Positions 16,014 to 23,052 of a DNA stretch of 64,000 nucleotides are shown piece by piece. The stretch covers positions 1 through 64,000 of the forward strand of contig JAEZCE010000019.1 in the NCBI GenBank assembly GCA_023429995.1, in the 5' to 3' direction. Every line of letters starts with the position of its first letter. Position 1 is the stretch's first letter. The notes under the pieces are model-generated. The model searched no databases and had not been told where the DNA came from. It saw only the letters and a list, made by a program, of their open reading frames with translations. This stretch comes from Bacillota bacterium (GTDB taxonomy: Bacteria; Bacillota; UBA4882; UBA8346). Both the position numbers and the translations under genes were made by a program.

Positions 16014-16108
16014 AAGCCCTGAGAGGCTATTTCGTGAATAGCTTCTAGGGCTTATCTCGTGAGCTTTAGGCTTTGTCTCACCTGCCGAGAGTCGTTTGCT
16101 AAACTCTC
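16014..16108 (-). promoter_or_regulatory. Structured leader C at the start of the late operon
   Basis: Reading the - strand: hairpin GAGAGT/ACTCTC (16108-16087), hairpin GTGAG/CTCAC (16081-16059) that can extend through TCTCG/CGAGA and so competes with the first, and terminator-like stem AAGCCCT/AGGGCTT with inner GCTATT/AATAGC (16053-16014) followed by TTTTATATT. The AAAGCCT in the second loop can also pair with GGGCTTT of the third stem. The predicted transcript starts at the edge of the first hairpin. The following 200 nt to the TerS start hold no gene. Confidence 0.5.
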
Positions 16109-16116
16109 ATGTTTGG

Positions 16117-16125
16117 AGTATATCA
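16117..16125 (-). promoter_or_regulatory. Extended -10 late promoter candidate
   Basis: TGA-TATACT on the - strand with no consensus -35 at the right distance, expected start near 16110. Absence of a good -35 is what an activator-dependent late promoter would show; the RinA/ArpU-like regulator is encoded just upstream. Confidence 0.5.
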
Positions 16126-16185
16126 CAATGATAGTCCAGAAAAGTCCACTCTTTAATTATTTCACAATAACCCAATATTTCTTAG

Positions 16186-16395
16186 TTACTTCTTTAAATT
16201 CAACCTCATAAGCTTAACACTTACTCTAAAAAATTTGTTTGTACTCGGCTGTTGATAAATATAATAAGATGTTTTTCCATTATCATTCATTTCACTATCT
16301 TCTTCGGCAATAAAGTTAAACTCTTCGCCATTAATTATTAATTCTTCATTGTCATCAAAAAACTTATGTTCCGCTTCAGTTATTTGAATTTTCAT
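16186..16395 (-). CDS. Small acidic phage protein (69 aa)
   Basis: MKIQITEAEHKFFDDNEEL..., acidic, with a central beta segment (YYIYQQPSTNKFFRVSVKLMRL). Start overlaps the end of the RinA-like gene by 20 nt. Last gene before the late promoter. No known family. Confidence 0.55.
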   Translation of the reverse strand: MKIQITEAEHKFFDDNEELIINGEEFNFIAEEDSEMNDNGKTSYYIYQQPSTNKFFRVSVKLMRLNLKK

Positions 16396-16834
16396 TTAAA
16401 TTCTCTCCTTTTCCTAATGCTTCATTAAATATCTCAAAACACCTTGCCCTTGAATAATGTATCTTTCTTGCCACTGCGAACCATGTATCTGGCCTATTTT
16501 TAAAAAGCCTCATCTCGATGATTGCTTTTTCAGTTTTGTTAAGCTTGTCCAAATATCTCTCAACCCGCTCTTGCTTCTTGAATAATTGTCTTATCTCATC
16601 CTCAATGTATAATATTCTTTCTAAATAAATATCATTTGCTATTTCAACCACCTTTTCAGTTGGATTCGATACATCCGTCCCATGCGGCATTCCCGTCATC
16701 ATAGCCGCTTTCAATGTATCAAGTATATCCTGTTTGTTATAAACTTGCTCTTTTAACTGTTCTTGTTTCTTCTTAATATCTTCGGGTATGAATGGGTAAT
16801 ATTCTAACATCCTCTGTAACTCATTCGGAGTCAT
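16376..16834 (-). CDS. RinA/ArpU-like phage late transcription regulator
   Basis: 152 residues from ATG at 16834, chosen because AAGGAGGGCAGA lies just before it. C-terminal segment LNKTEKAIIEMRLFKNRP..WFAVARKIHYSRARCFEIFNEAL has the sigma-70 region 4-like HTH of RinA/ArpU/ECF-like phage regulators; the N-terminal half is helical and charged. These proteins switch on packaging and structural genes. It is the last regulator before the extended -10 promoter at 16117, which is the likely target. Confidence 0.7.
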   Translation of the reverse strand: MTPNELQRMLEYYPFIPEDIKKKQEQLKEQVYNKQDILDTLKAAMMTGMPHGTDVSNPTEKVVEIANDIYLERILYIEDEIRQLFKKQERVERYLDKLNKTEKAIIEMRLFKNRPDTWFAVARKIHYSRARCFEIFNEALGKGENLNENSNN

Positions 16835-16994
16835 TCTGCCCTCCTTCTGTCCCGTAATCGCATCCCGCGATATATCTGTCACCGATCCAACTGCACCATT
16901 TATCACCACGTTTATTTTTTAATAAATGTGCTCCACATTTAGGGCAAATCTCATTGGTAAAATGACCAATCAAATTATTATCATCTTCCATCAT
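16821..16994 (-). CDS. Small zinc-ribbon protein (57 aa)
   Basis: MMEDDNNLIGHFTNEICPKC... with CPKCGAHL followed by WCSW and GCDYG, giving a four-Cys ribbon. ATG overlaps the stop of the upstream gene (GGGATGATGG) with GGAGGG upstream; its own stop overlaps the RinA-like start. Typical of the many phage zinc ribbons; partner unknown. Confidence 0.65.
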   Translation of the reverse strand: MMEDDNNLIGHFTNEICPKCGAHLLKNKRGDKWCSWIGDRYIAGCDYGTEGGQNDSE

Positions 16995-17440
16995 CCCTGC
17001 CCTCCTTCATCCAATATTGCCAATAATGCCGCTTTACAAATCGCTTCGGGTGCTGTTTTAGCTACGGCATTATGGTTTCTTGTAGTTATAAGTCCAACTC
17101 CTAATTCCACTGCAACATAACCATCAACATCCGTTTCGCCCATCATCCAAGTAAATCCGTTTCCCTTCATTTTTGTTAAAACCTGCCAAGCCGCTTCGAT
17201 TGATTCTGAAAACTTTGGGCATAACTCCCACGCTTCATCTTCGGTTTTGCATTCCCCTAAGTTATAATAGCCGCGTTTTGCATCAAAAAATGGTTCTGTT
17301 TGCTCATCCCATAATTGATAATAACAATTTTTTTGAATATCCTTATCGTAATGATATAGTTGATAGCCCATTACATTTAAGGCTACTAACTTATTTAGTT
17401 CCGGGCCCGACTCTTTACTTAAAATTTCATCCCTGGTCAT
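16991..17440 (-). CDS. Phage ABA-sandwich (BC1872-like) protein
   Basis: 149 residues opening MTRDEILSKESGPELNKLVALNVMGY, followed by Trp-rich and AWELCPKFSESIEAAWQVLTKM, and ending APEAICKAALLAILDE. This is the phage ABA-sandwich layout, in which 'grelDklVA..Vmg' starts a small alpha/beta fold and the C-terminus has 'ApeAIckAaLla'. Function is unknown, though the family is widespread in Firmicute phages. Overlaps both neighbours by a few bases. Confidence 0.75.
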   Translation of the reverse strand: MTRDEILSKESGPELNKLVALNVMGYQLYHYDKDIQKNCYYQLWDEQTEPFFDAKRGYYNLGECKTEDEAWELCPKFSESIEAAWQVLTKMKGNGFTWMMGETDVDGYVAVELGVGLITTRNHNAVAKTAPEAICKAALLAILDEGGQG

Positions 17441-17954
17441 TGGCAGCCTCCATTAATTCCTTATACGCCAAAAGGTACTTTTCAAGATGGCCATACTTCA
17501 AATGTCCGATCCCTTCTACAAGATTCATCCATTGTTCAGGTGTCCCCGTCTTAGGATGATGATAGTTTTCGGGTTTTGGGTCGAATACTGGCAGCTCTCC
17601 GGTAAGACGATACTTTATGAAACTCTTTACAATGAATCTGCCACGATCTGCGCTGCAACCTCTGCCATACAGCTTAGAACAAAGATTCGTCACATGGTTA
17701 TCAAAAAGGCTCCAGTCGGTGTAAATGTCACAAATGGTATTATCTTTTGTGTTTAAAGTATTTTTAACCGCGGCATCTATTATATTATTTAACTCAAAAT
17801 ATATCATGGTTCCCATTTCTTCCGGATCACCTAGCCATTGTTTTCTGCTTTCAATGAAAGAAAATAGCGGATCGGCTTTCGCCTCTTTATCCATACTAGC
17901 GCCCATCGCGTCGAATATAGATGCCATTTGTTCTTTTAGCTCTTTTTTGTTCAT
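17427..17954 (-). CDS. Phage protein of unknown function (175 aa)
   Basis: Helical N-terminus (ELKEQMASIFDAMGASMDK), then YFELNNIIDAAVKNTLNTKD and a compact C-terminal region with GTPEQWMNLVEGIGHLKYGHLEKYLLAYKEL. No catalytic signature seen. It overlaps the YopX-like gene upstream (ATGA) and the ABA-sandwich gene downstream, so it belongs to the same early transcript. Confidence 0.55.
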   Translation of the reverse strand: MNKKELKEQMASIFDAMGASMDKEAKADPLFSFIESRKQWLGDPEEMGTMIYFELNNIIDAAVKNTLNTKDNTICDIYTDWSLFDNHVTNLCSKLYGRGCSADRGRFIVKSFIKYRLTGELPVFDPKPENYHHPKTGTPEQWMNLVEGIGHLKYGHLEKYLLAYKELMEAANDQG

Positions 17955-18352
17955 TCCATCCCCTCCATCATCTCTGGGTTCTCGTGGATATTGCCGATCT
18001 TAATTGCTCCATGTCGGTCTATCGCATCATCTAAAAACGGACTTGCTTTCACTTTTGTATTTTTGCAGATTATTCCAAACGCCGAACCGTGGTATTCAAC
18101 AATTCCAATATAATGCATTCCGTACGCATAAAATTCCATAATATCTTTTTCGTAAATATCATCACCGTTACCGTTCTCATCATTCAATCCGGTATATTGC
18201 AATTTAGCAATTAAATAATAAGTATCACTTAGTTTATCAAACCATTGTTGGAATTCGCCCCGTTCAATTTCTTCCAAAGTAAATACCTTAGAACATATTC
18301 TTCCAGTTTCTCCATGTTGCAAAACATATTTGATCTTAATATCTCTATTCAT
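17951..18352 (-). CDS. YopX-like protein (divergent)
   Basis: 133 residues. Contains the YopX-type core: LQYTGLNDENGNGDDIYEKDIMEFYAYGMHYIGIVEYHGSAF, and ends NIHENPEMMEG. The 'qyTGl.D.nG..iyegDi' motif is the YopX hallmark. The N-terminus differs from the next gene. YopX proteins are common in Firmicute prophages with unknown role; hexameric or dodecameric assemblies are known for the family. Confidence 0.75.
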   Translation of the reverse strand: MNRDIKIKYVLQHGETGRICSKVFTLEEIERGEFQQWFDKLSDTYYLIAKLQYTGLNDENGNGDDIYEKDIMEFYAYGMHYIGIVEYHGSAFGIICKNTKVKASPFLDDAIDRHGAIKIGNIHENPEMMEGME

Positions 18353-18780
18353 TTCGAATTCCCTTCATCCAACATGTCCGGATTATCAAACTTATTACCA
18401 ATTACCTCGATATCCCAATGATAAAATCCTTGCCCATTCATTTCATTCATCGTTTTATCTGCTTCATTCCAAATACAATATGACATCCATCCTTGAGCAA
18501 AAATTACTTCTCCAGTGGTATCATGATTTGGTTCCTCGTAGTCATACCATTCGGCGTTAACAACATCCCCCTCATAAATCTCCTTCCCATTCTTATCTTT
18601 CAATCCGGTATATTGCCCAACGGTTTTGGGAACGACTTGATAAGCCCATGGCGCGCCGACGGAATTAGATATATATACTCCGGCTTCGACTTGCCCAGGG
18701 AACCCGGCTGATTCCGCTAATAACCCAATATGCCAATTGCCGTTTATATCCTGCCCTCTGAATTTAATCTCCCTATTCAT
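18349..18780 (-). CDS. YopX protein
   Basis: 143 residues with canonical YopX start MNREIKFRGQDINGNWHIG and motif VGQYTGLKDKNGKEIYEGDVV, then DIEVIGNKFDNPDML at the end. Overlaps the second YopX-like gene by 4 nt. Two tandem YopX paralogues probably arose by duplication, with divergence mostly in the N-terminal half. Confidence 0.85.
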   Translation of the reverse strand: MNREIKFRGQDINGNWHIGLLAESAGFPGQVEAGVYISNSVGAPWAYQVVPKTVGQYTGLKDKNGKEIYEGDVVNAEWYDYEEPNHDTTGEVIFAQGWMSYCIWNEADKTMNEMNGQGFYHWDIEVIGNKFDNPDMLDEGNSK

Positions 18781-19049
18781 TTCTCGTCCTCCATCATTTC
18801 AATCTTAAATTTAAATGGCTTTACGTGAATATGACCGAAAATATCTCCGGGATATAGGTGACATAGTCCAGAAGTAGGAACGAATTCTCCTGTCCATTTT
18901 CCACCTGTGTCTAATAGAGCTTTGAAAGGAAAATCAGTGCTATCAGGTTTCTTCCCGGTTGCTTTTTCAAATTCTTCCGGCGCCACGTCCCAGCAAAAGT
19001 CCTCACCGTCTCCCGAAAGAACGCCAGTAAATTCAATGGCTTTAATCAT
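18777..19049 (-). CDS. Phage protein of unknown function (90 aa)
   Basis: MIKAIEFTGVLSGDGEDFCW..., beta-rich, with FPFKALLDTGGKWTGEFVPTSG and IHVKPFKFKIEMM. No motif recognised. Overlaps both neighbours by ATGA junctions, so it is part of the coupled early operon. Confidence 0.55.
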   Translation of the reverse strand: MIKAIEFTGVLSGDGEDFCWDVAPEEFEKATGKKPDSTDFPFKALLDTGGKWTGEFVPTSGLCHLYPGDIFGHIHVKPFKFKIEMMEDEK

Positions 19050-19150
19050 TCCTCATCCTCCCCATCATCCCTTGTAACATCAATGTTTCTCAAGAATCCC
19101 ACCAAAAACGCCACTATTGCAACTATGATATAGCCTAGTAATTGTTTCAT
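19046..19150 (-). CDS. Single-TM small protein (34 aa)
   Basis: MKQLLGYIIVAIVAFLVGFL plus an acidic cytoplasmic tail ending EDEE. AAGGAGG seven nt upstream; ATGA overlaps at both ends. One membrane helix. Function unknown. Confidence 0.6.
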   Translation of the reverse strand: MKQLLGYIIVAIVAFLVGFLRNIDVTRDDGEDEE

Positions 19151-19359
19151 TTGGCCTCCTTAATCTTCTCTCCACACCAACAGCAATAATTTTGTGATAT
19201 ATCAAATATTACTTTTCCGCAATGCCCACAATACGGGATTAATGATTCAAAAGGCTTATCTGACACTATCGAATTATGTAATAATGGATTGTAACAATTT
19301 GGACATTGAGCATATTTGAAATTTCCGGTTAAACGTTTTTTATAAATGATATTTGCCAT
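19147..19359 (-). CDS. Double zinc-ribbon small protein (70 aa)
   Basis: MANIIYKKRLTGNFKYAQCP with pairs CPNC, CGHC and CCWCGEKI. The CGHCGKVIFD..CWCGE pattern is a rubredoxin-like knuckle common in phage proteins. AGGAGG precedes the start. Role not known. Confidence 0.65.
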   Translation of the reverse strand: MANIIYKKRLTGNFKYAQCPNCYNPLLHNSIVSDKPFESLIPYCGHCGKVIFDISQNYCCWCGEKIKEAK

Positions 19360-19377
19360 TATAGCCTCCTTAATCTC

Positions 19378-19767
19378 TCAAATAGCCTCTTCGATCTCAA
19401 TTATCACCCTTGGATTGCATTTATCCAACCCTGCTATTTTGCTTCCGTCCAAACTAATTACATCCTGGTCATCCCTAATCAATCCAGCCTTTTGCAATAT
19501 ATCCTGTGTAGCTTGGATAAGCCCGACTAAATCAGGCCACCCTCGTCTGTCCTGCATCCAGTAAACACAGGTTAATTTTATTTTTCCTTCAAACTTTGGG
19601 CCGTGATAAGTTTTAAGCTGCCATAAGCAATCCGTTTCATAATTCCGATATGATTCAGATTGAATCGGCCTATGAAATGTTTTACCTGTTTTCGTCCTGG
19701 CAGTCACAATTTGTTGATGATTCTTTTTCGTAATCGGGCGGCCTTTGATTGTTAATTCGGCTTTCAT
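19378..19767 (-). CDS. RusA-type Holliday junction resolvase
   Basis: 129 residues. Matches RusA: N-terminal beta strand ELTIKGRPITKKNHQQI, and the active-site segment DRRGWPDLVGLIQATQDILQKAGLIRDDQDV with the Asp residues that bind Mg2+, then PRVIIEIEEA. RusA dimers cleave four-way junctions formed in replication and recombination, making DNA packable. Length is normal for the family. Confidence 0.88.
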   Translation of the reverse strand: MKAELTIKGRPITKKNHQQIVTARTKTGKTFHRPIQSESYRNYETDCLWQLKTYHGPKFEGKIKLTCVYWMQDRRGWPDLVGLIQATQDILQKAGLIRDDQDVISLDGSKIAGLDKCNPRVIIEIEEAI

Positions 19768-20078
19768 TCTTCTTCACCGTCAATCTCTCTCCAATATTTT
19801 TCGTAATGTCGCTCCCATTTCCAAACTTCATATTTTCGTTTTGGATTACCATATATCATCCAAATAAAATCAAATATGAATTGATACCAAGGAAAATAAT
19901 TGCAATGGTATTCATCAATATCCCAAGAATCGCATCTTGGACAATAAATATCACAATCTTCTAACCCTTGGTCAATTACTAAATTGCTGCTGCTGCCTTT
20001 CCACCCACATTTGTTACATGTTGCCGGGTAATAATGCCAACCAAGTTGTTTTTCGCTACAAATCTCTTTATGTTTCAT
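19764..20078 (-). CDS. Zinc-ribbon phage protein (104 aa)
   Basis: MKHKEICSEKQLGWHYYPAT with CNKCGW and YCPRCDSWDIDEYHC, followed by an aromatic region (WYQFIFDFIWMIYG) that could touch membranes or form a hydrophobic core. ATGA overlap with RusA. Unknown role. Confidence 0.6.
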   Translation of the reverse strand: MKHKEICSEKQLGWHYYPATCNKCGWKGSSSNLVIDQGLEDCDIYCPRCDSWDIDEYHCNYFPWYQFIFDFIWMIYGNPKRKYEVWKWERHYEKYWREIDGEEE

Positions 20079-20284
20079 GCCATCTTCCCTCCGTGCCTAT
20101 ATGGCCTCGATAAATCTCCTTCCCAACCACAGGCCGAACATATGCATTTATCGATAACCTTTTTATATTCAACTTCTTCTAAATGGCATTTCGGACATTT
20201 TAAAGGCTTTGTGTGAATAACTGTTTTAATTCCAACATGAAGTAATATCAAATCTAATAAGCGATATTTTCTTGGATCTATCAT
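20075..20284 (-). CDS. Zinc-ribbon phage protein (69 aa)
   Basis: ATG at 20284 chosen for the upstream GGAGGG. MIDPRKYRLLDLILLHVGIK then LKCPKCHLEEVEYKKVIDKC and CSACGWEGD. Two CxxC pairs form one ribbon; the sequence resembles the neighbouring 104-aa protein in its ribbon. Function unknown. Confidence 0.6.
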   Translation of the reverse strand: MIDPRKYRLLDLILLHVGIKTVIHTKPLKCPKCHLEEVEYKKVIDKCICSACGWEGDLSRPYRHGGKMA

Positions 20285-20360
20285 TTTCCTTATCCCTCCT
20301 ATTCTGGCACATAAAACATAAACATTTCGGTTGTTTGCAATATTGGCAGCGGTCATTCAT
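20226..20360 (-). CDS. Cys-rich small protein (44 aa)
   Basis: ATG at 20360 forms an ATGA overlap with the upstream gene. MNDRCQYCKQPKCLCFMCQ carries six Cys in the first 20 residues, a likely zinc knuckle, followed by a basic tail. It overlaps the next gene, whose ribosome binding site lies inside it. Confidence 0.5.
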   Translation of the reverse strand: MNDRCQYCKQPKCLCFMCQNRRDKENDRSKKISLIRFDITSCWN

Positions 20361-20700
20361 TTCGTTTTTCCTGCTTTGCCGTCGCATATGCCATCATCGC
20401 CCTAGTAAAGAAATGTCCCAAATGATCGTCTTGCTTATCGCCAGAAATATAAGCCATCCAATGGATCATCATATGGTTATAATGTTCTTCACTTGATATC
20501 TTCCGCCAATTATCACGCTCATAGCGTTCTGCCCCACGTGCCAATACTTCTGCCAAACTAAGCAATGCCTCTTTGTCGATTAAGTGAAACGCATAATTGA
20601 CTTTGGATTGCTTGCCACCTTTTTCATTAACTACTATCGGCTCATCGACACTTACACCTTTCATTGGTGTTGCATCCTGGTACGCATAATGTCCGCTCAC
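20353..20700 (-). CDS. dATP/dGTP diphosphohydrolase-like (DUF5664) protein
   Basis: 115 residues from GTG at 20700. Contains the motif set of the phage MazG-related/DUF5664 group: LLSLAEVLARGAERYERDNWRKIS, HYNHMMIHWMAYISGDKQDDHLGHFFTRAMMAYATA. The 'GaeRYerDNW..i' and 'GD..dDHLgH' segments are characteristic. In other phages this group hydrolyses dATP/dGTP or supports modified nucleotide metabolism; here the substrate is inferred only. Confidence 0.78.
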   Translation of the reverse strand: MSGHYAYQDATPMKGVSVDEPIVVNEKGGKQSKVNYAFHLIDKEALLSLAEVLARGAERYERDNWRKISSEEHYNHMMIHWMAYISGDKQDDHLGHFFTRAMMAYATAKQEKRNE

Positions 20701-20834
20701 CTAATCACCTTCCTGCTCCAATTATCCAACCCGACACTCTTAGCATCCCGATCAATGTTTTTAAGCTCATATCCCTTAACATCGCCATCAATAAACCTAA
20801 ACAACTTGTCCAATATCTTCCGTGGTTTTACCAT
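20697..20834 (-). CDS. Small basic phage protein (45 aa)
   Basis: MVKPRKILDKLFRFIDGDVK..., preceded by GGGGGTGG. Basic, helix plus coil ending DNWSRKVIR. Stop overlaps the next start. No family recognised. Confidence 0.55.
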   Translation of the reverse strand: MVKPRKILDKLFRFIDGDVKGYELKNIDRDAKSVGLDNWSRKVIR

Positions 20835-20917
20835 CTCATTCCACCCCCTAATATAAAATTTCCTAAGAACCAAGCAAATAAGACTAATATGGTAAAAAAT
20901 AGGTCATTTAATTTCAT
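20828..20917 (-). CDS. Single-TM small protein (29 aa)
   Basis: MKLNDLFFTILVLFAWFLGN... one hydrophobic helix. Its ATG overlaps the upstream stop and GGAG lies just before it. Function unknown. Confidence 0.5.
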   Translation of the reverse strand: MKLNDLFFTILVLFAWFLGNFILGGGMRW

Positions 20918-21143
20918 GGGGAGACTCCAAAAATTGATTAATTTTATCGAGCCAATCCTCTGAATAAACATCAAGGCCGTTTCGAATTTCATTCAATAAC
21001 TCTTTTACCCCGATCATCCACTCTGCCGCATATGGGACGAATTCACTACAAGCAATATCAAATTGAATATTATCTTCCGTTGCATAACGATTATGTTTCG
21101 CCTTTTTCAGCAACTCCAACATCTCTTCCGGCGTTTTAGGCAT
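20904..21143 (-). CDS. Phage protein with duplicated MPKTPEEMLEL leader (79 aa)
   Basis: Shares its first 11 residues exactly with the next gene (21136-21399), encoded by 34 identical bases. After that the two proteins diverge. The body is helical (FVPYAAEWMIGVKELLNEIRNGLDV). GGAG precedes the start. Unknown function. Confidence 0.6.
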   Translation of the reverse strand: MPKTPEEMLELLKKAKHNRYATEDNIQFDIACSEFVPYAAEWMIGVKELLNEIRNGLDVYSEDWLDKINQFLESPHEIK

Positions 21144-21399
21144 TTATTCTACTCCTAAATTTTTTCATTATATTAACCTGGATCGTCCCAGTATCAGTAT
21201 GATAAAATTCCTGGTATGATTCGATTGTTTTAATAGCTTCTCTCATTATTTCACTGGCCTCAATTAGCTTTTTAGCCGCATCGGGAGACCATCCGACAGC
21301 CGCTCTTTCGAATTGATATTTCCAAATATACCTTTTTGTAAGTGGTTTGTTTTTAGATTTATCATATAATTCCAACATCTCTTCCGGCGTTTTAGGCAT
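21136..21399 (-). CDS. Phage protein with duplicated MPKTPEEMLEL leader (87 aa)
   Basis: Paralogue or shared-leader partner of the preceding gene. The body (RYIWKYQFERAAVGWSPDAAKKLIEASEIMREAI) is helical. Both proteins have 'A..W' plus a Lys/Glu helix at the same position, suggesting an old duplication with N-terminal conservation. GGAGG precedes the start. Unknown function. Confidence 0.6.
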   Translation of the reverse strand: MPKTPEEMLELYDKSKNKPLTKRYIWKYQFERAAVGWSPDAAKKLIEASEIMREAIKTIESYQEFYHTDTGTIQVNIMKKFRSRINA

Positions 21400-21570
21400 T
21401 TATTTATCCTCCAATGTTTCGATAGTTACTCTTACCCTAAATTGTTCATCATTGAATGTTTTTCGAGTAGTTTTCAATACCAATTTATATTGTTTTTTAA
21501 TATCTTCAAGTATTTCATCATCTGTTGGAGTAAAAGAAAATAAGATCCTTCTCAAATAAATTGTTTTCAT
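21400..21570 (-). CDS. Small phage protein (56 aa)
   Basis: MKTIYLRRILFSFTPTDDEI... An ATG two codons earlier (21576) forms an ATGA overlap but sits too close to GAGGGGG, so 21570 is preferred. Alternating strand-helix-strand (YKLVLKTTRKTFNDEQFRVRVTIE). Unknown. Confidence 0.5.
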   Translation of the reverse strand: MKTIYLRRILFSFTPTDDEILEDIKKQYKLVLKTTRKTFNDEQFRVRVTIETLEDK

Positions 21571-21572
21571 CT

Positions 21573-21710
21573 TCATTTCCCCCTCGCATAAAATACTTTT
21601 ACCTTTGCTTTTGACCCCGATGAACTATCTTTCAACTTAAGCAGACATTCATAACATTTATCCCCGTGATCCGACTTTTTAACTCTTCCACATACCGAAC
21701 AATTTTTCAT
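21573..21710 (-). CDS. Zinc-finger small protein (45 aa)
   Basis: MKNCSVCGRVKKSDHGDKCY with CSVC and CYEC pairs forming one knuckle, and a basic tail. GGAAA upstream. Unknown partner. Confidence 0.55.
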   Translation of the reverse strand: MKNCSVCGRVKKSDHGDKCYECLLKLKDSSSGSKAKVKVFYARGK

Positions 21711-21789
21711 GATGATTTTCCTTTCGTGATGTTTTACTCCGCAAGGGGGAGTTTTAAAATTTTCCCCCTAGTATTACGGTGCAAAAATC

Positions 21790-21993
21790 TCAAATATTTG
21801 ATTCTGGTAAGTTAGTCTCGGATAATTTCCGTTTTAAAAATTCAGGGTTGCCTTTTCGGTTTGTAAATGGGTTCTTTCCCATTCTAAAATTCCAGAGTGG
21901 GCACGATTGAACCGGGCATTCCCGGACCTCGTTTATTTGTTGGCAAGTGCAGTCAAGGCATTTGTCACGGATGGCTTTACCGAGAACACTCAT
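21790..21993 (-). CDS. Cys-rich phage protein (67 aa)
   Basis: MSVLGKAIRDKCLDCTCQQI followed by VRECPVQSCPLWNFRMGKNPF, the classical 'C.dC...V.eC....CpLw.fR.GkNPf' pattern found in very many Firmicute phages near methyltransferase and replication genes. Four Cys bind a metal in all likelihood. ATGA overlap with the cytosine methyltransferase gene. Function unknown. Confidence 0.75.
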   Translation of the reverse strand: MSVLGKAIRDKCLDCTCQQINEVRECPVQSCPLWNFRMGKNPFTNRKGNPEFLKRKLSETNLPESNI

Positions 21994-22637
21994 ATCGCTA
22001 CCTCCTTAAACTGTTTTAAAAATTGCCCCCCGATATATTTTGAATACGCCGGCGGGATTGCTTCGGCAAGTTCAGCCCGGTTCATCCAATGGCAGCCTGT
22101 TATTTCTCGGGCTAATTTAACTCCACTAAAATGGCCTGCCATAGTTAAAAAATGTTTGTCAGTTGCTGGCCTACCTAAATGTGTTGCCGTGGCAATATGT
22201 TCTGGATGCGCCGGCTGTTTAATATAAAAATTACTTTCAAAAATTCTGTGCCTATATGTCCTTATTCCAAACATTGTCCCGCACAATATAACTCGAATAA
22301 TTAACGGCGCTTGCGGTACATTTTCAATTACATATGGTTTTCCAGATGCAATTAGTAGATCTCTAATTGGTTCAATTAAATCCGGATAGTCGTATCCTTT
22401 TTTTCTCCATTGACTTGTCGTTACCGAATATTTTTGACACGGTGGACTTGCGCTTATCAGATCGAATTGCCTTAAAAACTCGATATCTAATTTCGTTGCA
22501 TCCGTCTGTATAAATTTAAATGGGTAATGTGGCTGTGGTTCGATATCCACTCCGGTTACATCGAAGCCCACTTGAGAGTAACCCATTGACATTCCGCCCG
22601 CCTTGCAACAAAGATCAAGTAATTTTGGTTTGTTCAT
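21990..22637 (-). CDS. Phage DNA cytosine-5 methyltransferase
   Basis: 215 residues. Motif I LLDLCCKAGGMSMGYSQVGF, motif IV SPPCQKYS with the catalytic Cys, motif VI ENVP, and motif VIII-like RTYRHRIFE. The target recognition domain is short; C-terminal motif X region ends in KYIGGQFLKQF. Compact relative to restriction-system enzymes (300+), as is common in phages. Probably masks phage DNA against host restriction (inference). Confidence 0.88.
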   Translation of the reverse strand: MNKPKLLDLCCKAGGMSMGYSQVGFDVTGVDIEPQPHYPFKFIQTDATKLDIEFLRQFDLISASPPCQKYSVTTSQWRKKGYDYPDLIEPIRDLLIASGKPYVIENVPQAPLIIRVILCGTMFGIRTYRHRIFESNFYIKQPAHPEHIATATHLGRPATDKHFLTMAGHFSGVKLAREITGCHWMNRAELAEAIPPAYSKYIGGQFLKQFKEVAI

Positions 22638-22830
22638 GATTTATCTCCTTTAACTCAACTTCCAAAGGATTATCGCTCCAATTTAAATCATGAAATAATT
22701 CTGGTTCTAACATAACCGAAAATTGATTATCGTTTTTCACTACTATTCCCCAACATCCGTATTCATTAGTCCTTGATGGCTTTTCACTATATAATCCTAA
22801 TGTTCCGTCATCATCTCTAGCTATCCACAT
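22615..22830 (-). CDS. Phage protein, MWIARD family (71 aa)
   Basis: MWIARDDDGTLGLYSEKPSR and LNWSDNPLEVELKEI. Paralogous to the gene at 27015-27200 (MWVARDMDGSLWSYQNKPER, LKWEDEPIEVELVEV). Small beta-rich fold with a conserved Trp-Ala-Arg-Asp start; widespread in Firmicute phages, unknown role. Overlaps the methyltransferase start by 23 nt. Confidence 0.65.
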   Translation of the reverse strand: MWIARDDDGTLGLYSEKPSRTNEYGCWGIVVKNDNQFSVMLEPELFHDLNWSDNPLEVELKEINHEQTKIT

Positions 22831-22840
22831 TATTTACCTC

Positions 22841-23026
22841 CTATAATCCACGTTTCTCTTCATAAAGCCGTTCTCCGTAATTATTAAGAATGCCGGTATC
22901 GTCAAATACGCTTTTGGGTAACCAAAAAACATTGTCCAAATTATCTTTTAGTTTATAAGCCTTTTGAGTTTCGGCGAGAACATTAAATTCCAATTCAGCA
23001 CCAGAACCGCTTAAACCGATATACAT
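22841..23026 (-). CDS. Small phage protein (61 aa)
   Basis: MYIGLSGSGAELEFNVLAET then AYKLKDNLDNVFWLPKSVFD. Beta-rich; the 'FWLPKS.f' segment is recurrent in small phage proteins. No function known. Confidence 0.55.
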   Translation of the reverse strand: MYIGLSGSGAELEFNVLAETQKAYKLKDNLDNVFWLPKSVFDDTGILNNYGERLYEEKRGL

Positions 23027-23052
23027 ATTTACCCACCCCCGTTAATCTCGTT

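Noticed and set aside
16014..16108. c-di-GMP-I (GEMM) riboswitch in leader C, because of GCAAAC and ACAAAGCC at similar spacing
   Set aside because: The P1b tetraloop stem and the closing GCC..GUUGCC segment are missing, so the similarity is superficial.
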